22,501 nucleotides of DNA from Basidiobolus ranarum (lineage: Eukaryota > Basidiobolomycota > Basidiobolomycetes > Basidiobolales): NCBI GenBank assembly GCA_040143965.1, contig JASJQH010000184.1, forward strand, positions 1 to 22,501. The letters run 5' to 3'. Positions 7,449 to 17,404 of the stretch are shown here, piece after piece. The notes below the pieces were generated by a model. That model was not told where the DNA came from. It saw only the letters and a list, made by a program, of their open reading frames with translations, and did no database searches. The position numbers were made by a program, and so were the translations under genes. Each line of letters opens with the position of its first letter. Within the stretch, counting starts at the first letter, position 1.

Positions 7449-8567
7449 ATGAACCGGAACAGCTCTCCTAGTTTATCCCAAGGGTTTGCTTCGAAAGAGG
7501 AAACCCGCGGGACAAAGCGTGATTTCGAAGAGGATGACGAGGTTGACTCCGACGATAGCATTCCTAAGAATGAAAAACGATCCGGTCGTCGTAAGATCAA
7601 AATTGAGTATATTGATGACAAAAACCGTAGACATATTACTTTTAGTAAGCGTAAAGCCGGTATCATGAAAAAGGTGCATATTTCGATCGAATGATATATT
7701 TGTTATTTAATTAACCTCATTTTTCTGTTATAGGCTTACGAGCTTAGCACTCTAACCGGAACTCAAGTGCTTTTGCTGGTGGTTTCAGAGACAGGACTGG
7801 TGTACACATTTACCACTCCAAAATTACAGCCTTTAGTTACTCAATCTGAGGGTAAGAACTTAATCCAGTCTTGCCTTAATGCTCCAGACACAATTTCAGA
7901 GAAGGAAAGCAACACATCGATTGTAAGAAAATTGATACTTCAATAATACATCAATCGACAGTCATTTACGATTCTTTTTTACTTTTAAAACAGTCCCAAT
8001 CAAGTCAACAAACAGCTGTGGCTTCACAGCCTGTCCAACCTCAAGGTCCCACCTCAAAACAACTTCCCTCTCCACCGCAAACACAGCGTCAACTATTATC
8101 CTCGCAAATACAGAGTCAACAAACACCGGCTGGTTATGGAGGGGATACCACTACTGGAGTTGATCCCAACTCAGATAACCCATATGGAAATGATAGACAA
8201 GTAATAATCAAACTCTTGAGTATCGTAAGAATTATTACTAATTAATGCTACCTAGAACGTACGCAACTTGCAACAGCAGTCACAACCACCAACCCAAGGC
8301 TACAATCCATCGGTAGCAAGTATGAATTATGGACATCAGTATGGTGGTCTCCCTAACCAAATACCTGGTCCTATTCCTATGGGAAATGTTGGTAATTACA
8401 TCAATACGCAACAGTATCCTCAATACAGTCAGTCACATATGGGGTCCTATGTTCCACCTAATGGTCAATATATGGCGCCATCCAATTACTGGCCCAACGG
8501 CGCTGAGAACACCGGTGGTGTTGCCAAATCTCCACAATATCCTTCGCACTCTGGAACGTCGAAATAA
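7449..8567 (+). CDS. mcm1: Mcm1/SRF-type MADS-box transcription factor
   Basis: Four exons (7449-7673, 7734-7922, 7994-8200, 8256-8567) encode 310 residues. After an acidic N-terminus (EEDDEVDSDD) comes an SRF-type MADS domain at about residues 46-105. Its DNA-binding helix reads GRRKIKIEYIDDKNRRHITF and SKRKAGIMKKAYELSTLTGT, and its beta strands read VLLLVVSETGLVYTF. The rest is Gln/Pro/Asn/Gly/Tyr-rich and low in complexity, as expected for an activation region. All junctions are GT-AG and in phase 0; the first splits the MADS domain between MKK and AYEL. Mcm1 binds CC(A/T)6GG-like P-boxes as a dimer in the nucleus and controls cell-cycle, mating and metabolic genes together with partner factors. 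The start is the first ATG in frame. The identity is firm; ortholog rather than paralog status is inferred. Confidence 0.95.
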
Positions 8568-9175
8568 ATCTCTAGTGTAGTCACTTCATTGTTTATCCAT
8601 TAGATTATGAGGATTCTTGAATTTTTCAATTTCATGTTTTGCTTGCAATATTATCCCAACATCTTTTAATTGTCACATGCTAGCTTACTATATTATTTTT
8701 CGTCTTTCACCGTATTATAATTGTCAATTTTTCCCGTTTTCTGTTTCATTACTACATTGAGTATCATTGCCAAGCTATTGAAGCAAACAAATTCCCCTCC
8801 TCCCCTTCACTGGTGTTGAGTCTATCAAAAATACTAGGAAATCTTCCAGCTATTATAAAAAAAGGCATTGTTAATGATACAAAAGCATCCCATCAGTCTA
8901 GTATATGTTTTGTCGATGTGTACTTTAACCGACACCTGATACCTAAATTGAATGCATACTATCATTTCCGAATGAATTCTTAGGAACAAGATAAAGATTT
9001 GATTAGAGCACCCAAAAAAATCAAAATCTTAAAGAAATCAATGGAAAATACGATGTTTACTAATCATACCAACCAAAAGGAATTTTCAATTTTTTTTAAA
9101 CTTAAAATTCCCGTCTTTTCTCCTCCAGGTCATATCTTCTACAATTGTATTACTAATTTTACGAAAAGTTTACAC
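8568..9175. other. Upstream region of RPAP1
   Basis: It holds the mcm1 3' end and the RPAP1 promoter. A TATAAAA element lies at 8854-8860. An open frame continues in phase upstream of the chosen RPAP1 start, with further ATGs at 9041 and 9053. A pyrimidine-rich CTCCTCCAG ends at 9129 and looks like a splice acceptor, so a 5' leader intron (possibly with a donor near 8901) is conceivable. Confidence 0.35.
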
Positions 9176-12100
9176 ATGCAACGTATACGCCCAAAATGTT
9201 CGGACGAGAACGAGGATGATTTGTTACAATTACAAGAAGACTTCTTATTCGGTGTTCACCCTCCTGCTGCCACTGTTAAACGAGTAAACAAACCACCTAG
9301 TGTTGAGCTTGACAAAGTCCAACCTGTCCCTCTAAAGAAGGAAGAGCAAGTCGGAGAAGAGGAGGATTTAAGTGATTCAGATTTACCACCTCCTTTGATC
9401 GAAAAAGTTAATAAACCCACCAGTACAAATGATACGTTAACCAACGCAAGAAGTGAAAATACTTCAAAACCACCCAATATTCAACCAGATCGGATAGCTT
9501 TAGATATCGACGAAATGCCACCACTTGTAAAAAATCCTACCGAAACCACTAAAAAGAAATCCATCTTCGCTGCTCGTTTAAATAAACAACTCGCTCCACC
9601 CTCTACTTCGATGGAGGCGCCATCAACAAAGACCAATTTTAGTTTTGGTATAGGTTTGTTAGGGGAAGTGAAAGAGAAATCGAGTACTACTTTTGAGCAA
9701 GTAAATTCTACCCCAAATTTCCCTACTGGATTCCCAAAGCCAGTTCATCGAAGCTTATTCAAGAGAAATATGAAGAAAACCGTACAGGTTGATAGTGAAC
9801 CTGTAGAGCCCAAAATTGAAAATGTAATGTACCGTCAAATCGATGAAGAGAACACCGAGACTCTTTCCAATATGACTGAAGAGGAAATCTTAGAAGCACA
9901 AGCGGAATTGATGAGACAATTAGACCCGGCGTTAATAGAGAAACTTAGAAATAGACAACCTCTTTCACAAAGAAGCCTAAAACCAAACGAAGAGATCAAA
10001 GAAGTCGAGAGTACTATTCCTATTGAAGCACAAGGTACCAAAAAAGAGGAAGGTAATCAGTTTCCTGATGAAATGAATATCGTAGAGATGAAGGAAAAAT
10101 ACTTTCCAAACGTTCAAGCAGAGCCTGAAAAGTTAAAGTGGATGCTAGATGAAGACACCATTAATTCATTGGACGAAAACGTTACCGCATCAGACGCCTC
10201 CAATACTCCTAAAGCTGACCATCCAGTTCTAAAGGTTAGATTTGACTTTCATGGTAATCAGTTGAAAGAAAATGAAGACGTACCAACCCATATGGGCCTC
10301 CATCACCATGGAGATGATCCTGATCGCCCTGGCTATACTTTAGCGGAGCTGCTCCATTTAATGAGAAGCGCAGTGTCATCGCAAAGAATCATTAGTCTAA
10401 ACATAATTGGGAAAATCATCAGAAATCTTAAAAGCGGTCAACACGGCGTAGACATACAGAAGTTAATTCTCGATTATTTGATGAAAGAAAAGGCAGCCGT
10501 TTACATCAGAGCAGCTGTTGATGATGTTAACGAATCAGCGATGGCTGCTGCTTTAAATACTTTGTCAGTATGGATAAGTGATGATGCTGAAGAAACCATT
10601 TGGGACGATATCCTTCTTTTGTCAAAAGGAAGCATCTTTGTACCCAGAGTCGACGCGCCCTCCATTGCTACCACACGCAACAATAGATTAGGTTTCGATG
10701 TAAGCGAAGAGAACGATGATGGTGATGAAGTTGAGAATGAAAACACAATCCAAGGGCATGCCAAACTTGCATCCAAGGACATCATCAAAGGGCTATTGGC
10801 CATGAACCTTCTTCCCAGACTTCGCTATCTGCTTGACTATTCCCGTCTTCCAGATTTCTCCATTAGCCAAATCTTTAAAATCCTCGTGCAGATCGCCCAG
10901 CACTCGGTAGAATCGTCTCGAGCAGTATTTGACTGTCCCGACATGATCAACACTATCAGAGGATATATCTCTCGGCAATGGCCTCCATATTCCGATGAAC
11001 GCGTCAATCAATTTCCCAATGTTTTGGCAGTAAAGCTCATGCGTATTTGGGCCCAATCAAATCGCTCTATCGCCAAAGAATTGATTGATAAAGAACTGGT
11101 GAACTCCCTCTTACGCTTTATGGTAGTTGATCCAGATATCTTAAAAAAGGAAGATCAAGCTCGGGGATATCAACTCCAGCTTGAGACCCTTAAACTCTGG
11201 AATATATTGACCACTTACGGATTTTACTGTCATATTCTCGGAGATTTTCATCAAGAATTTGTGAAATATGTGTCTGCCTTAAGTCAGCTACAGCCTTGGA
11301 CGCAAACTGATCTCATAAGTAGGCTGCGCACAAAGAAGGTCGTTCTTTTCTTCCGACTATTGGAAAACTTAACCTATGCTGCGGTGGACACACATAGTAC
11401 AGAGCCAGAGCACGCTGTTTGTTGGCCTCATGTAACCCTCTTTTCTTCGTACGCCATCCTCCTCTTCAACCAGATCAGTCAAACACTTGAGGAGCAGGAG
11501 AGCTTTAAAGGGGACATGACATTATGTGAGCTGGCTATGGCCAGTATGGGGCAGTATTTATCGGGATGGTTAAGATATGTCGATAGTAATGACACAACTG
11601 ATCTTCCACAAGTCCTTGAACTTCGGAAGCAATTAAACCTTGATAGCTGGACCACTTCGAAGATGTTTGAACACTCTGCCTTGCGCATCACCTCGCTAAT
11701 CAACGATATCTCTAAAGCAGAGAAGACAAAAGAGTCACATTTCATCCCCGGACTTTATCTCTCGAATCGACTGAGAACTGCCGAATATATGTATGAACTC
11801 TCGGCGATTTGCAATTATGTATCGACTTATTTGGATTTGGTTACGAAAATGAAAAAATTCATTTCTGACTTTTATGGGTTGGGCCAGACTTTGTTGACCT
11901 CCACAAATTTACTGAGCTTATTGGACTGTTTAAGTCAAAATTTCCAACCGGAAACTGAGTGGATGTCGCAGATTGTTCGTGGACAGTATCTAGCTATATA
12001 TTCTTGGGTCAATTTGTTCAACAAAATTTGTGACACTCTAAAGCCAAAAGAGGAAATCCCCGAGGGTTTATTCTCCGCATTTACATCCTACTACACTGCA

Positions 12101-13300
12101 ACCATCGTTCTAGCTACTCGCCCCTTGGCTGGTGACGAAGCCATTGCTGAGTCTATGATTTTCTATGCTCTGCGACCCCGTAACATTCAAAAACTCGTTC
12201 AGGATGTCGATGATTCCACTCTTCAGGTCCCCGACAACTTGAGAGAGATTTTGGAACCGTTCTTGAACTCGCATTTAGGCAAAGAAGAGAACATCGTTCA
12301 GTCTAGAGTTGTCTCTTATCGCCTTTTGAAACAAACGCAGAGCTTATTCTTCCAGAGAGCACCACAACTGAACCGAAACTGGTTTGCACAGTGGACATTA
12401 TCTCCTATCGATGATGTAGTCAAAATCACCAAGGAAACTGAGGAAGTTGAGGAAATCTGTGGGTTCTCAGTGTTTGATATCATCACCAACACCCTCAAAT
12501 ACACAAAGCTAGTAAACCATATTGCTTCGGATAGTGGCTTTGATAGTCACATCAACTGTCTAACTGGAGTGAGAAAGATCATGAAAATATTCTCCATCAA
12601 CTACCGAGTAAATGGGGAAGATTTATTCTTGATGGACGAAGTAGAACATCTACTGGACACGCTGTACAACAAATATATCGCTGAATTCATCAAACTAGGA
12701 GACCAAACACCATTCGACCTCGAAGAAGCGAGTGACTCTGGTATACCATTTTATCAGTTCTATCAGGATTTTCTTAACCTGTACGTGTCCGTGTCCTTTG
12801 GAAATCAAGTGTTCGCACGTATGGTCTTACCTCCATTAGCGATGAATTACCCATCTGAGTATAGGCTGGCATTATGGAGTGAGTACTTTGAAATGCTATC
12901 TACTTTCCGCATTCCCCTTAACGATGCCCCTGCCCCCAATGGACTCAAGGGATACTTCTATCCAGTTGAGAGAAACTTCACTCTGCTACAACTTTACATA
13001 AGAGCGCTACTAACACGTAAAGTTACCAAGCAACATACACCATTCCTCTATTGGATCGCCGTACACCATTTAAGTGAAAATGTGCAACAGCGACTAAGCA
13101 AATACAAATCCAGTGAAGTGGGGAGCTCGGAGCCACTCTTAATGATGATGCGAGATTTCATTACCAAATCCCAATCAGATAAGGAATTATGCTCAGATCT
13201 GGCAAACTACCATAACTCTGAAAGCACCTTCCTCTCACCTGATTGCTGCGAAGCTTCAACAGACAATCAATCTATTCGTAATTGGATTTTTAAAGAATAG
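9176..13300 (+). CDS. RNA polymerase II-associated protein 1 (RPAP1)
   Basis: A single uninterrupted frame encodes 1374 residues, close to animal RPAP1 (about 1390) and far longer than the budding-yeast homolog Rba50. The N-terminal RPAP1 motif (DENEDDLLQLQEDFL, residues 10-24) is followed by a disordered, charged and Pro-rich stretch. The conserved C-domain begins near residue 349 with HPVLKVRFDFHG and HHHGDDPDRPGYTLAELL. The remaining roughly 950 residues are helical and repeat-like. RPAP1 helps assemble RNA polymerase II and links it with Mediator and the import machinery. I chose ATG 9176 because it puts the N-terminal motif at the usual distance; ATGs at 9041 and 9053 are in frame but would add unrelated sequence. 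An AATAAA at 13308-13313 follows the stop directly. Lack of introns is odd beside its intron-rich neighbours. Confidence 0.94.
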   Translation: MQRIRPKCSDENEDDLLQLQEDFLFGVHPPAATVKRVNKPPSVELDKVQPVPLKKEEQVGEEEDLSDSDLPPPLIEKVNKPTSTNDTLTNARSENTSKPPNIQPDRIALDIDEMPPLVKNPTETTKKKSIFAARLNKQLAPPSTSMEAPSTKTNFSFGIGLLGEVKEKSSTTFEQVNSTPNFPTGFPKPVHRSLFKRNMKKTVQVDSEPVEPKIENVMYRQIDEENTETLSNMTEEEILEAQAELMRQLDPALIEKLRNRQPLSQRSLKPNEEIKEVESTIPIEAQGTKKEEGNQFPDEMNIVEMKEKYFPNVQAEPEKLKWMLDEDTINSLDENVTASDASNTPKADHPVLKVRFDFHGNQLKENEDVPTHMGLHHHGDDPDRPGYTLAELLHLMRSAVSSQRIISLNIIGKIIRNLKSGQHGVDIQKLILDYLMKEKAAVYIRAAVDDVNESAMAAALNTLSVWISDDAEETIWDDILLLSKGSIFVPRVDAPSIATTRNNRLGFDVSEENDDGDEVENENTIQGHAKLASKDIIKGLLAMNLLPRLRYLLDYSRLPDFSISQIFKILVQIAQHSVESSRAVFDCPDMINTIRGYISRQWPPYSDERVNQFPNVLAVKLMRIWAQSNRSIAKELIDKELVNSLLRFMVVDPDILKKEDQARGYQLQLETLKLWNILTTYGFYCHILGDFHQEFVKYVSALSQLQPWTQTDLISRLRTKKVVLFFRLLENLTYAAVDTHSTEPEHAVCWPHVTLFSSYAILLFNQISQTLEEQESFKGDMTLCELAMASMGQYLSGWLRYVDSNDTTDLPQVLELRKQLNLDSWTTSKMFEHSALRITSLINDISKAEKTKESHFIPGLYLSNRLRTAEYMYELSAICNYVSTYLDLVTKMKKFISDFYGLGQTLLTSTNLLSLLDCLSQNFQPETEWMSQIVRGQYLAIYSWVNLFNKICDTLKPKEEIPEGLFSAFTSYYTATIVLATRPLAGDEAIAESMIFYALRPRNIQKLVQDVDDSTLQVPDNLREILEPFLNSHLGKEENIVQSRVVSYRLLKQTQSLFFQRAPQLNRNWFAQWTLSPIDDVVKITKETEEVEEICGFSVFDIITNTLKYTKLVNHIASDSGFDSHINCLTGVRKIMKIFSINYRVNGEDLFLMDEVEHLLDTLYNKYIAEFIKLGDQTPFDLEEASDSGIPFYQFYQDFLNLYVSVSFGNQVFARMVLPPLAMNYPSEYRLALWSEYFEMLSTFRIPLNDAPAPNGLKGYFYPVERNFTLLQLYIRALLTRKVTKQHTPFLYWIAVHHLSENVQQRLSKYKSSEVGSSEPLLMMMRDFITKSQSDKELCSDLANYHNSESTFLSPDCCEASTDNQSIRNWIFKE

Positions 13301-13381
13301 CTCCAAGAATAAAATACTCGATTTGCTTACTGCTATTATATGTTATTATTAGCCATTCACTTCTAATTAGTAACTAAATCC

Positions 13382-13507
13382 ATGTCATCACCTGTGACTG
13401 ATATTTTAAGCATCCAATTAGAAAGGATATTCCATACGCAGAGGTCAAAGCATCACTCTGCACCCTCGTTTAGGAAGGAAACAACGACAAAGGCTAAAAA
13501 ACCTTAG
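13382..13507 (+). CDS. Candidate 41-residue small protein
   Basis: A short ATG frame 81 bases after the RPAP1 stop encodes 41 residues. It starts MSSPVTDILSIQLERIF, which could form an amphipathic helix, and ends in a basic tail (TTTKAKKP). There is no TM segment or family resemblance. It could be a separate small gene, a chance frame in the RPAP1 3' UTR, or part of a spliced gene. The composition looks coding-like, but the length gives little statistical support. Confidence 0.25.
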   Translation: MSSPVTDILSIQLERIFHTQRSKHHSAPSFRKETTTKAKKP

Positions 13508-13704
13508 GGTATTCCCAAAAAAAATAGGGGATCTACAGGTAAATCGGTGGAGGAAGTTGTCTCAACCATTGCAAGGACATGTCGTACGCGATAATACGGG
13601 TGTGAATAGGAATACGCCAATGATTTAAATAGAAAAATTGTGTACATATTCATTGTTATCATAAATTCATCATGTGCATAGTCTAGAACTGGCCTTTTTT
13701 TCTT

Positions 13705-13829
13705 GGCTACTAATTACTAGTATTTATTACTATTCATGGCTACCCGACTAGTACTCATTACTATTCATGGCGACCCGTTACTAGTACTCATTTCTATTCA
13801 TGGCGACCCGTTACTACCCTTCATTACTA
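13705..13829 (+). repeat. 33-base minisatellite, about 3.8 copies
   Basis: Units start at 13705, 13738, 13769 and 13802 with GGCTAC or GGCGAC and run through an ACTAGTA core to CTATTCAT. Periods are 33, 31 and 33 bases, so one unit carries a 2-base deletion. The third and fourth units share GGCGACCCGTTACTA, while the first has diverged most. This is a short, moderately decayed tandem array with no coding potential seen. Confidence 0.7.
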
Positions 13830-13848
13830 GTATAGTCCCGAAGTTGAT

Positions 13849-13864
13849 ATTCGAACGTTCGAAT
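13849..13864. promoter_or_regulatory. Perfect 16-base palindrome resembling a heat-shock element
   Basis: ATTCGAACGTTCGAAT equals its own reverse complement. The core GAAcgTTC is the head-to-tail pair of nGAAn units that HSF trimers recognise, flanked by further TTC/GAA triplets. It lies about 780 bases upstream of skn7, whose product has an HSF-type DNA-binding domain. No function is shown. Confidence 0.4.
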
Positions 13865-14036
13865 GGACAGAGGAATAAGGAAACGGCGTAATTGGCAACC
13901 AAGTGGCACTCATGAGCACGAATCCTTCTTCTGTAGTAATCCAGAAATGATACCTTGCTGGTGATTAACTTTTACTAACTCCACCCATTAATTATAGACA
14001 GGTATGGCATTCACATATGGCATTCACTCATGGTAT

Positions 14037-14375
14037 TCATCTACCCAATTGTCTTCTTGATTTCCCCACACCAAGCAGATAGACTTGATACCTTGATTGG
14101 TGAATCTCCATATGTTGATTGAATGTTTGTAATGATATCAATTTATCACAAGATTCACCCAAGATTGTGCTACCGTGGTGAGCTCTGAATTCAAGCATGG
14201 CCAAGTCTCGAATATGCACAGTGACAGCTGTGCCACTCTCCCAATCCACGATATCTCCCGTGTGACAGTTCTCCATAGTCAGGAAATTAGAGTATCGGGA
14301 AGCGAAGGATTCGTACCGAGAAGCAACTACCTGATTTTGATTTGAATTGAAAGATTTTTCTAATGAATGATCCAT
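14037..14375 (-). CDS. Candidate orphan protein divergent from skn7
   Basis: An open frame from ATG 14375 to a TAG at 14037 encodes 112 residues; the frame stays open further upstream to about 14417 without another ATG. It is hydrophilic and of mixed composition, with a near-duplication ASRYESF/ASRYSNF and the stretch DWESGTAVTVHIRDLAMLEF. No TM segment, signal peptide or family is recognised. It lies head-to-head with skn7, so a shared promoter is possible. It may be a genuine lineage-specific gene, an exon of one, or a chance frame. Confidence 0.3.
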   Translation of the reverse strand: MDHSLEKSFNSNQNQVVASRYESFASRYSNFLTMENCHTGDIVDWESGTAVTVHIRDLAMLEFRAHHGSTILGESCDKLISLQTFNQHMEIHQSRYQVYLLGVGKSRRQLGR

Positions 14376-14641
14376 GTCAATTGATTTGATACATTTATGT
14401 GGAGCCAATCTCACCAATCAAGATTCAAATACTCTCGCAGCCATACTCGAAACTATCATAAACCCCTAAAATTCGGACCATTCGGGTTGCCTCTTTCCTT
14501 TCTCTTTTTGATTGCCACTCTGTTCTGAACAAATAATTGTTCCGCTAGTTTCAAAGTATTAGAGCTTCTTACCTACTTTGCTCTTTCTAAGACTCAAGTT
14601 GTCTGATTAAATACACTTCATAAGTCACTTTTTTACTCAGC

Positions 14642-16784
14642 ATGTCAAGCGCTCCTGGTGTTCCCGACTTCGTGAAGAAGTTGTATAGGTATTGCCTTCT
14701 TTATTTGCTTGCTGCCACTTAATATCAACCTGTTCACACGTCATACCAACCTAGAATGCTCGAAGATACTGCTTACAGTCATGTAGTATCGTGGGGGATG
14801 AGTGGAGATACCTTTGTAGTGAAAGAACCTAACGAGTTCGCCAAATCCATCCTCCCCAAACATTTCAAACACAGTAATTTCGCGAGTTTTGTTCGACAAT
14901 TAAACAAGTATGATTTTCACAAGATCAAAAATACTGACGATTCTAATAAGCCATATGGAGAACATGTACGCGTTTTTTTCTTCCAAGTTCACACCAACTT
15001 TCTCTTTTGCTTAACTTATATTGTTACTTTAACAGGCTTGGGAATTTCAACACCCCAGTTTTCAATACAACAAATGCGATTTGTTGGAGTCAATCAAGGT
15101 ATTTTCAATGGCATAACGCTGTGTATAATATAATTCGTATAACCTCCTAACAACCTATTTTTAAAATAGAGAAAAATTCCCAACAAAAACAAGCCCGGCT
15201 TCGGTGGAATGGGATCCAGTTTACTACCTGAAGAAATTAGAGTAGTTGCTGACGATCTTCAAGGACAAGTTCACTCAGTTTCAAAGTTACAAAGTGATAT
15301 GGGGAATTACCTCCAATCATTAAGTAAAAATTATCAAGTCATGGTAGAAGAGATTCTTAGCTTTCGAAAAAATATGGTCGCTCAAGATCAGATGCTACAG
15401 AGTATTGTTCAATATATTCTAAATCAGGATTCCAGTAGGTATATCTAATTCGAAATTTTACTTGTTCATTTAATTGACTCAACTTCGCTTTTAGATCGTA
15501 ATCGAGACCAAAAAAATCTCTCGGAAAACTCTGGTTATGTCCCACCATTTTCTAGTTCAAACTCTTCTTCGGATACAATGAAGCTCTTGAACTCTTATAA
15601 TGAATTATCCAAAGCGTCACTTAGTCAAGTTGAAGATTTTTCAAAGAGAGCACAGTCCCTTCAAGAGTTTACCAATACTACCTTATCTCAATTCTCGGTA
15701 CCAATGATGGGTCAGACTGGGGAGATGTTTAATAGCAATCCAAACACAATGGGCGGTGTCAATCTCGGTGGTTATGGTGGCAGTGAAAATACATACAATC
15801 AACCTAATCTAGAAAGCTTAGAAATATCCCTAAATCAACTAGAAAGTCGGGATAATATGAATGATAAGTCATTCAACTTCTCCATTCCTTCAATGGACAG
15901 TAACAGTGGTATTGGTAGCAACAATAACAGTCAAACTAAAAACAACACCGGGAACACACAGCTTCGTAAAAATTCTTTCATAACAAATTGGGCCACTCCC
16001 CCCAAGGTTTTGTTGGTCGAGGATGATGCCGTGTGTAGAAGACTTAGTACCAAACTTCTGGAGATTTTTGGGTGCTCATTTGACATTGCTACAGATGGCG
16101 TTGCTGCCGTGAATAGGATGAATCTGGAAAAATACGATATCGTGCTTATGGTAAGTGATGAGTTTTAATTGAATTCAATGTAGCTAGTAACTAATGAGAT
16201 ATCGTGTCTAGGACATTGTAATGCCCAACTTGGACGGAGTATCAGCAACCACTAGAATTCGACAGTTCGATGCGATTACGCCCATTATATCTATGACTTC
16301 AAATACAACTGAGAATGATTGTATGACTTACCTTGCCAACGGTATGAATGATATCCTTGCCAAACCATTTTCAAAAGCAGGTCTATATGGCATGCTTGAG
16401 AAATATTGCATGCATCTTCATTCCATCCGCGATATGGGCAACATCGGTCGCAATCCCAATCCTTTCCCGGCCCTTGCTAGCACCTTGCTTGCCGGTAATT
16501 TTTTACATGGAAATAACGAAGAAGCTAGCTCATCCACTGCTGCTACATCGATGTCTATGTCATCTTATTCTGCTATCCCAGTCATGAATATGGGCCAGAA
16601 CAATGGCTATAATCTGTCTATGATGGCGGGAATTGCCATCCCAAATGACGGTTCAATGCAACAAGGTGCAGCCATAATTCCATCGATTATGTTCGCCACG
16701 AATTCCAATGGTCGTCCTGCCCCAGATTATTCGTATGATGATGATGATCGTCGTAAAAGACCCAAGCTTGAAGTGATTGAGTAA
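14642..16784 (+). CDS. skn7: Skn7-type HSF-domain response regulator
   Basis: Six exons (14642-14688, 14755-14965, 15036-15098, 15170-15434, 15495-16150, 16212-16784) encode 604 residues. An HSF-type DNA-binding domain (about 7-108; VPDFVKKLYRML, FKHSNFASFVRQLNKYDFHK) is followed by a coiled coil near residues 120-195. A Ser/Asn-rich linker leads to a receiver domain from about residue 365. The receiver has the acidic pair DD at 372-373, phospho-acceptor Asp415 (LMDIVMPNLDG), Thr443 and Lys465 (AKPF), so it looks functional. The tail has an NLS-like RRKRPK. Skn7 takes phosphate from the Sln1-Ypd1 type relay and controls cell-wall, osmotic and oxidative-stress genes in the nucleus. The last intron falls exactly before the Asp415 codon. 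Exon 4 ends at the GTAGGT donor; the overlapping GTATAT donor four bases on gives an early stop. Confidence 0.95.
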
Positions 16785-17404
16785 TGTTGATGCGGGTTTA
16801 TGAAGTAATTTTTACTATACAATATATATATACATATTAGTTTTCGCATCTTGGGTGTAAAGTCAGAGGAAACCCGCTCTGGCCCTTAGTCGCTTTCCAC
16901 CCTTGTAGGATTGAGACTAGAAGTCCAACTTCACGTTTTGTCTTTGATTATCAGTCTGGAGTTATTTATGAATCTCTAGCAAGTTGCATTTTCTTCTGTA
17001 CAACTAGCCCTTTCCTCCAACATGTTCGGCATATACATTCTTTTCGATTTGTCAAGTATTTTTCGACACTTACCTTTTAATACGTAGATGTATTCTTTGT
17101 GTCATATTGATTTTGAACATTCCAACCATTAAACTAATTGAAAATGAATTACTACTATTATACTCCAATATCACTATATGTATTGTTAATTGACACTACT
17201 ATCGACCTAATATGACTTTATAGGGAATGAATATATATACTCCGTGAAAGATGATTTAGCTTAATTTACTTTATGCTATAACAGAGAGGAACGAAATGTT
17301 GTGTATGTGAATAAGGAAAGTGTTTTGGATAGTTGAGTCGAGATTAGTTATAAAAAAACTCTCTAAACAGGAAGGATGCGGTATCCATTTTCATTTCTAA
17401 TAAC
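16785..17404. other. Intergenic region between converging skn7 and BolA3 genes
   Basis: AT-rich sequence holding the two 3' ends. Short TATATATA runs occur near 16819-16832 and 17231-17238. No gene, RNA or repeat family is seen. Confidence 0.4.

Larger units (their letters stand above)
13508..14036. other. Non-coding region with minisatellite and palindrome
   Basis: No gene is seen. It contains a 33-base tandem repeat (13705-13829) and a perfect 16-base palindrome (13849-13864). Both are listed separately. Confidence 0.4.

Noticed and set aside
8999-9175. In-frame N-terminal extension of RPAP1 from a TTG at 8999 or ATGs at 9041 and 9053
   Set aside because: The extension is Lys/Phe/Asn-rich and unlike RPAP1, and the conserved N-terminal motif lies right after ATG 9176. 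It is more likely leader sequence.
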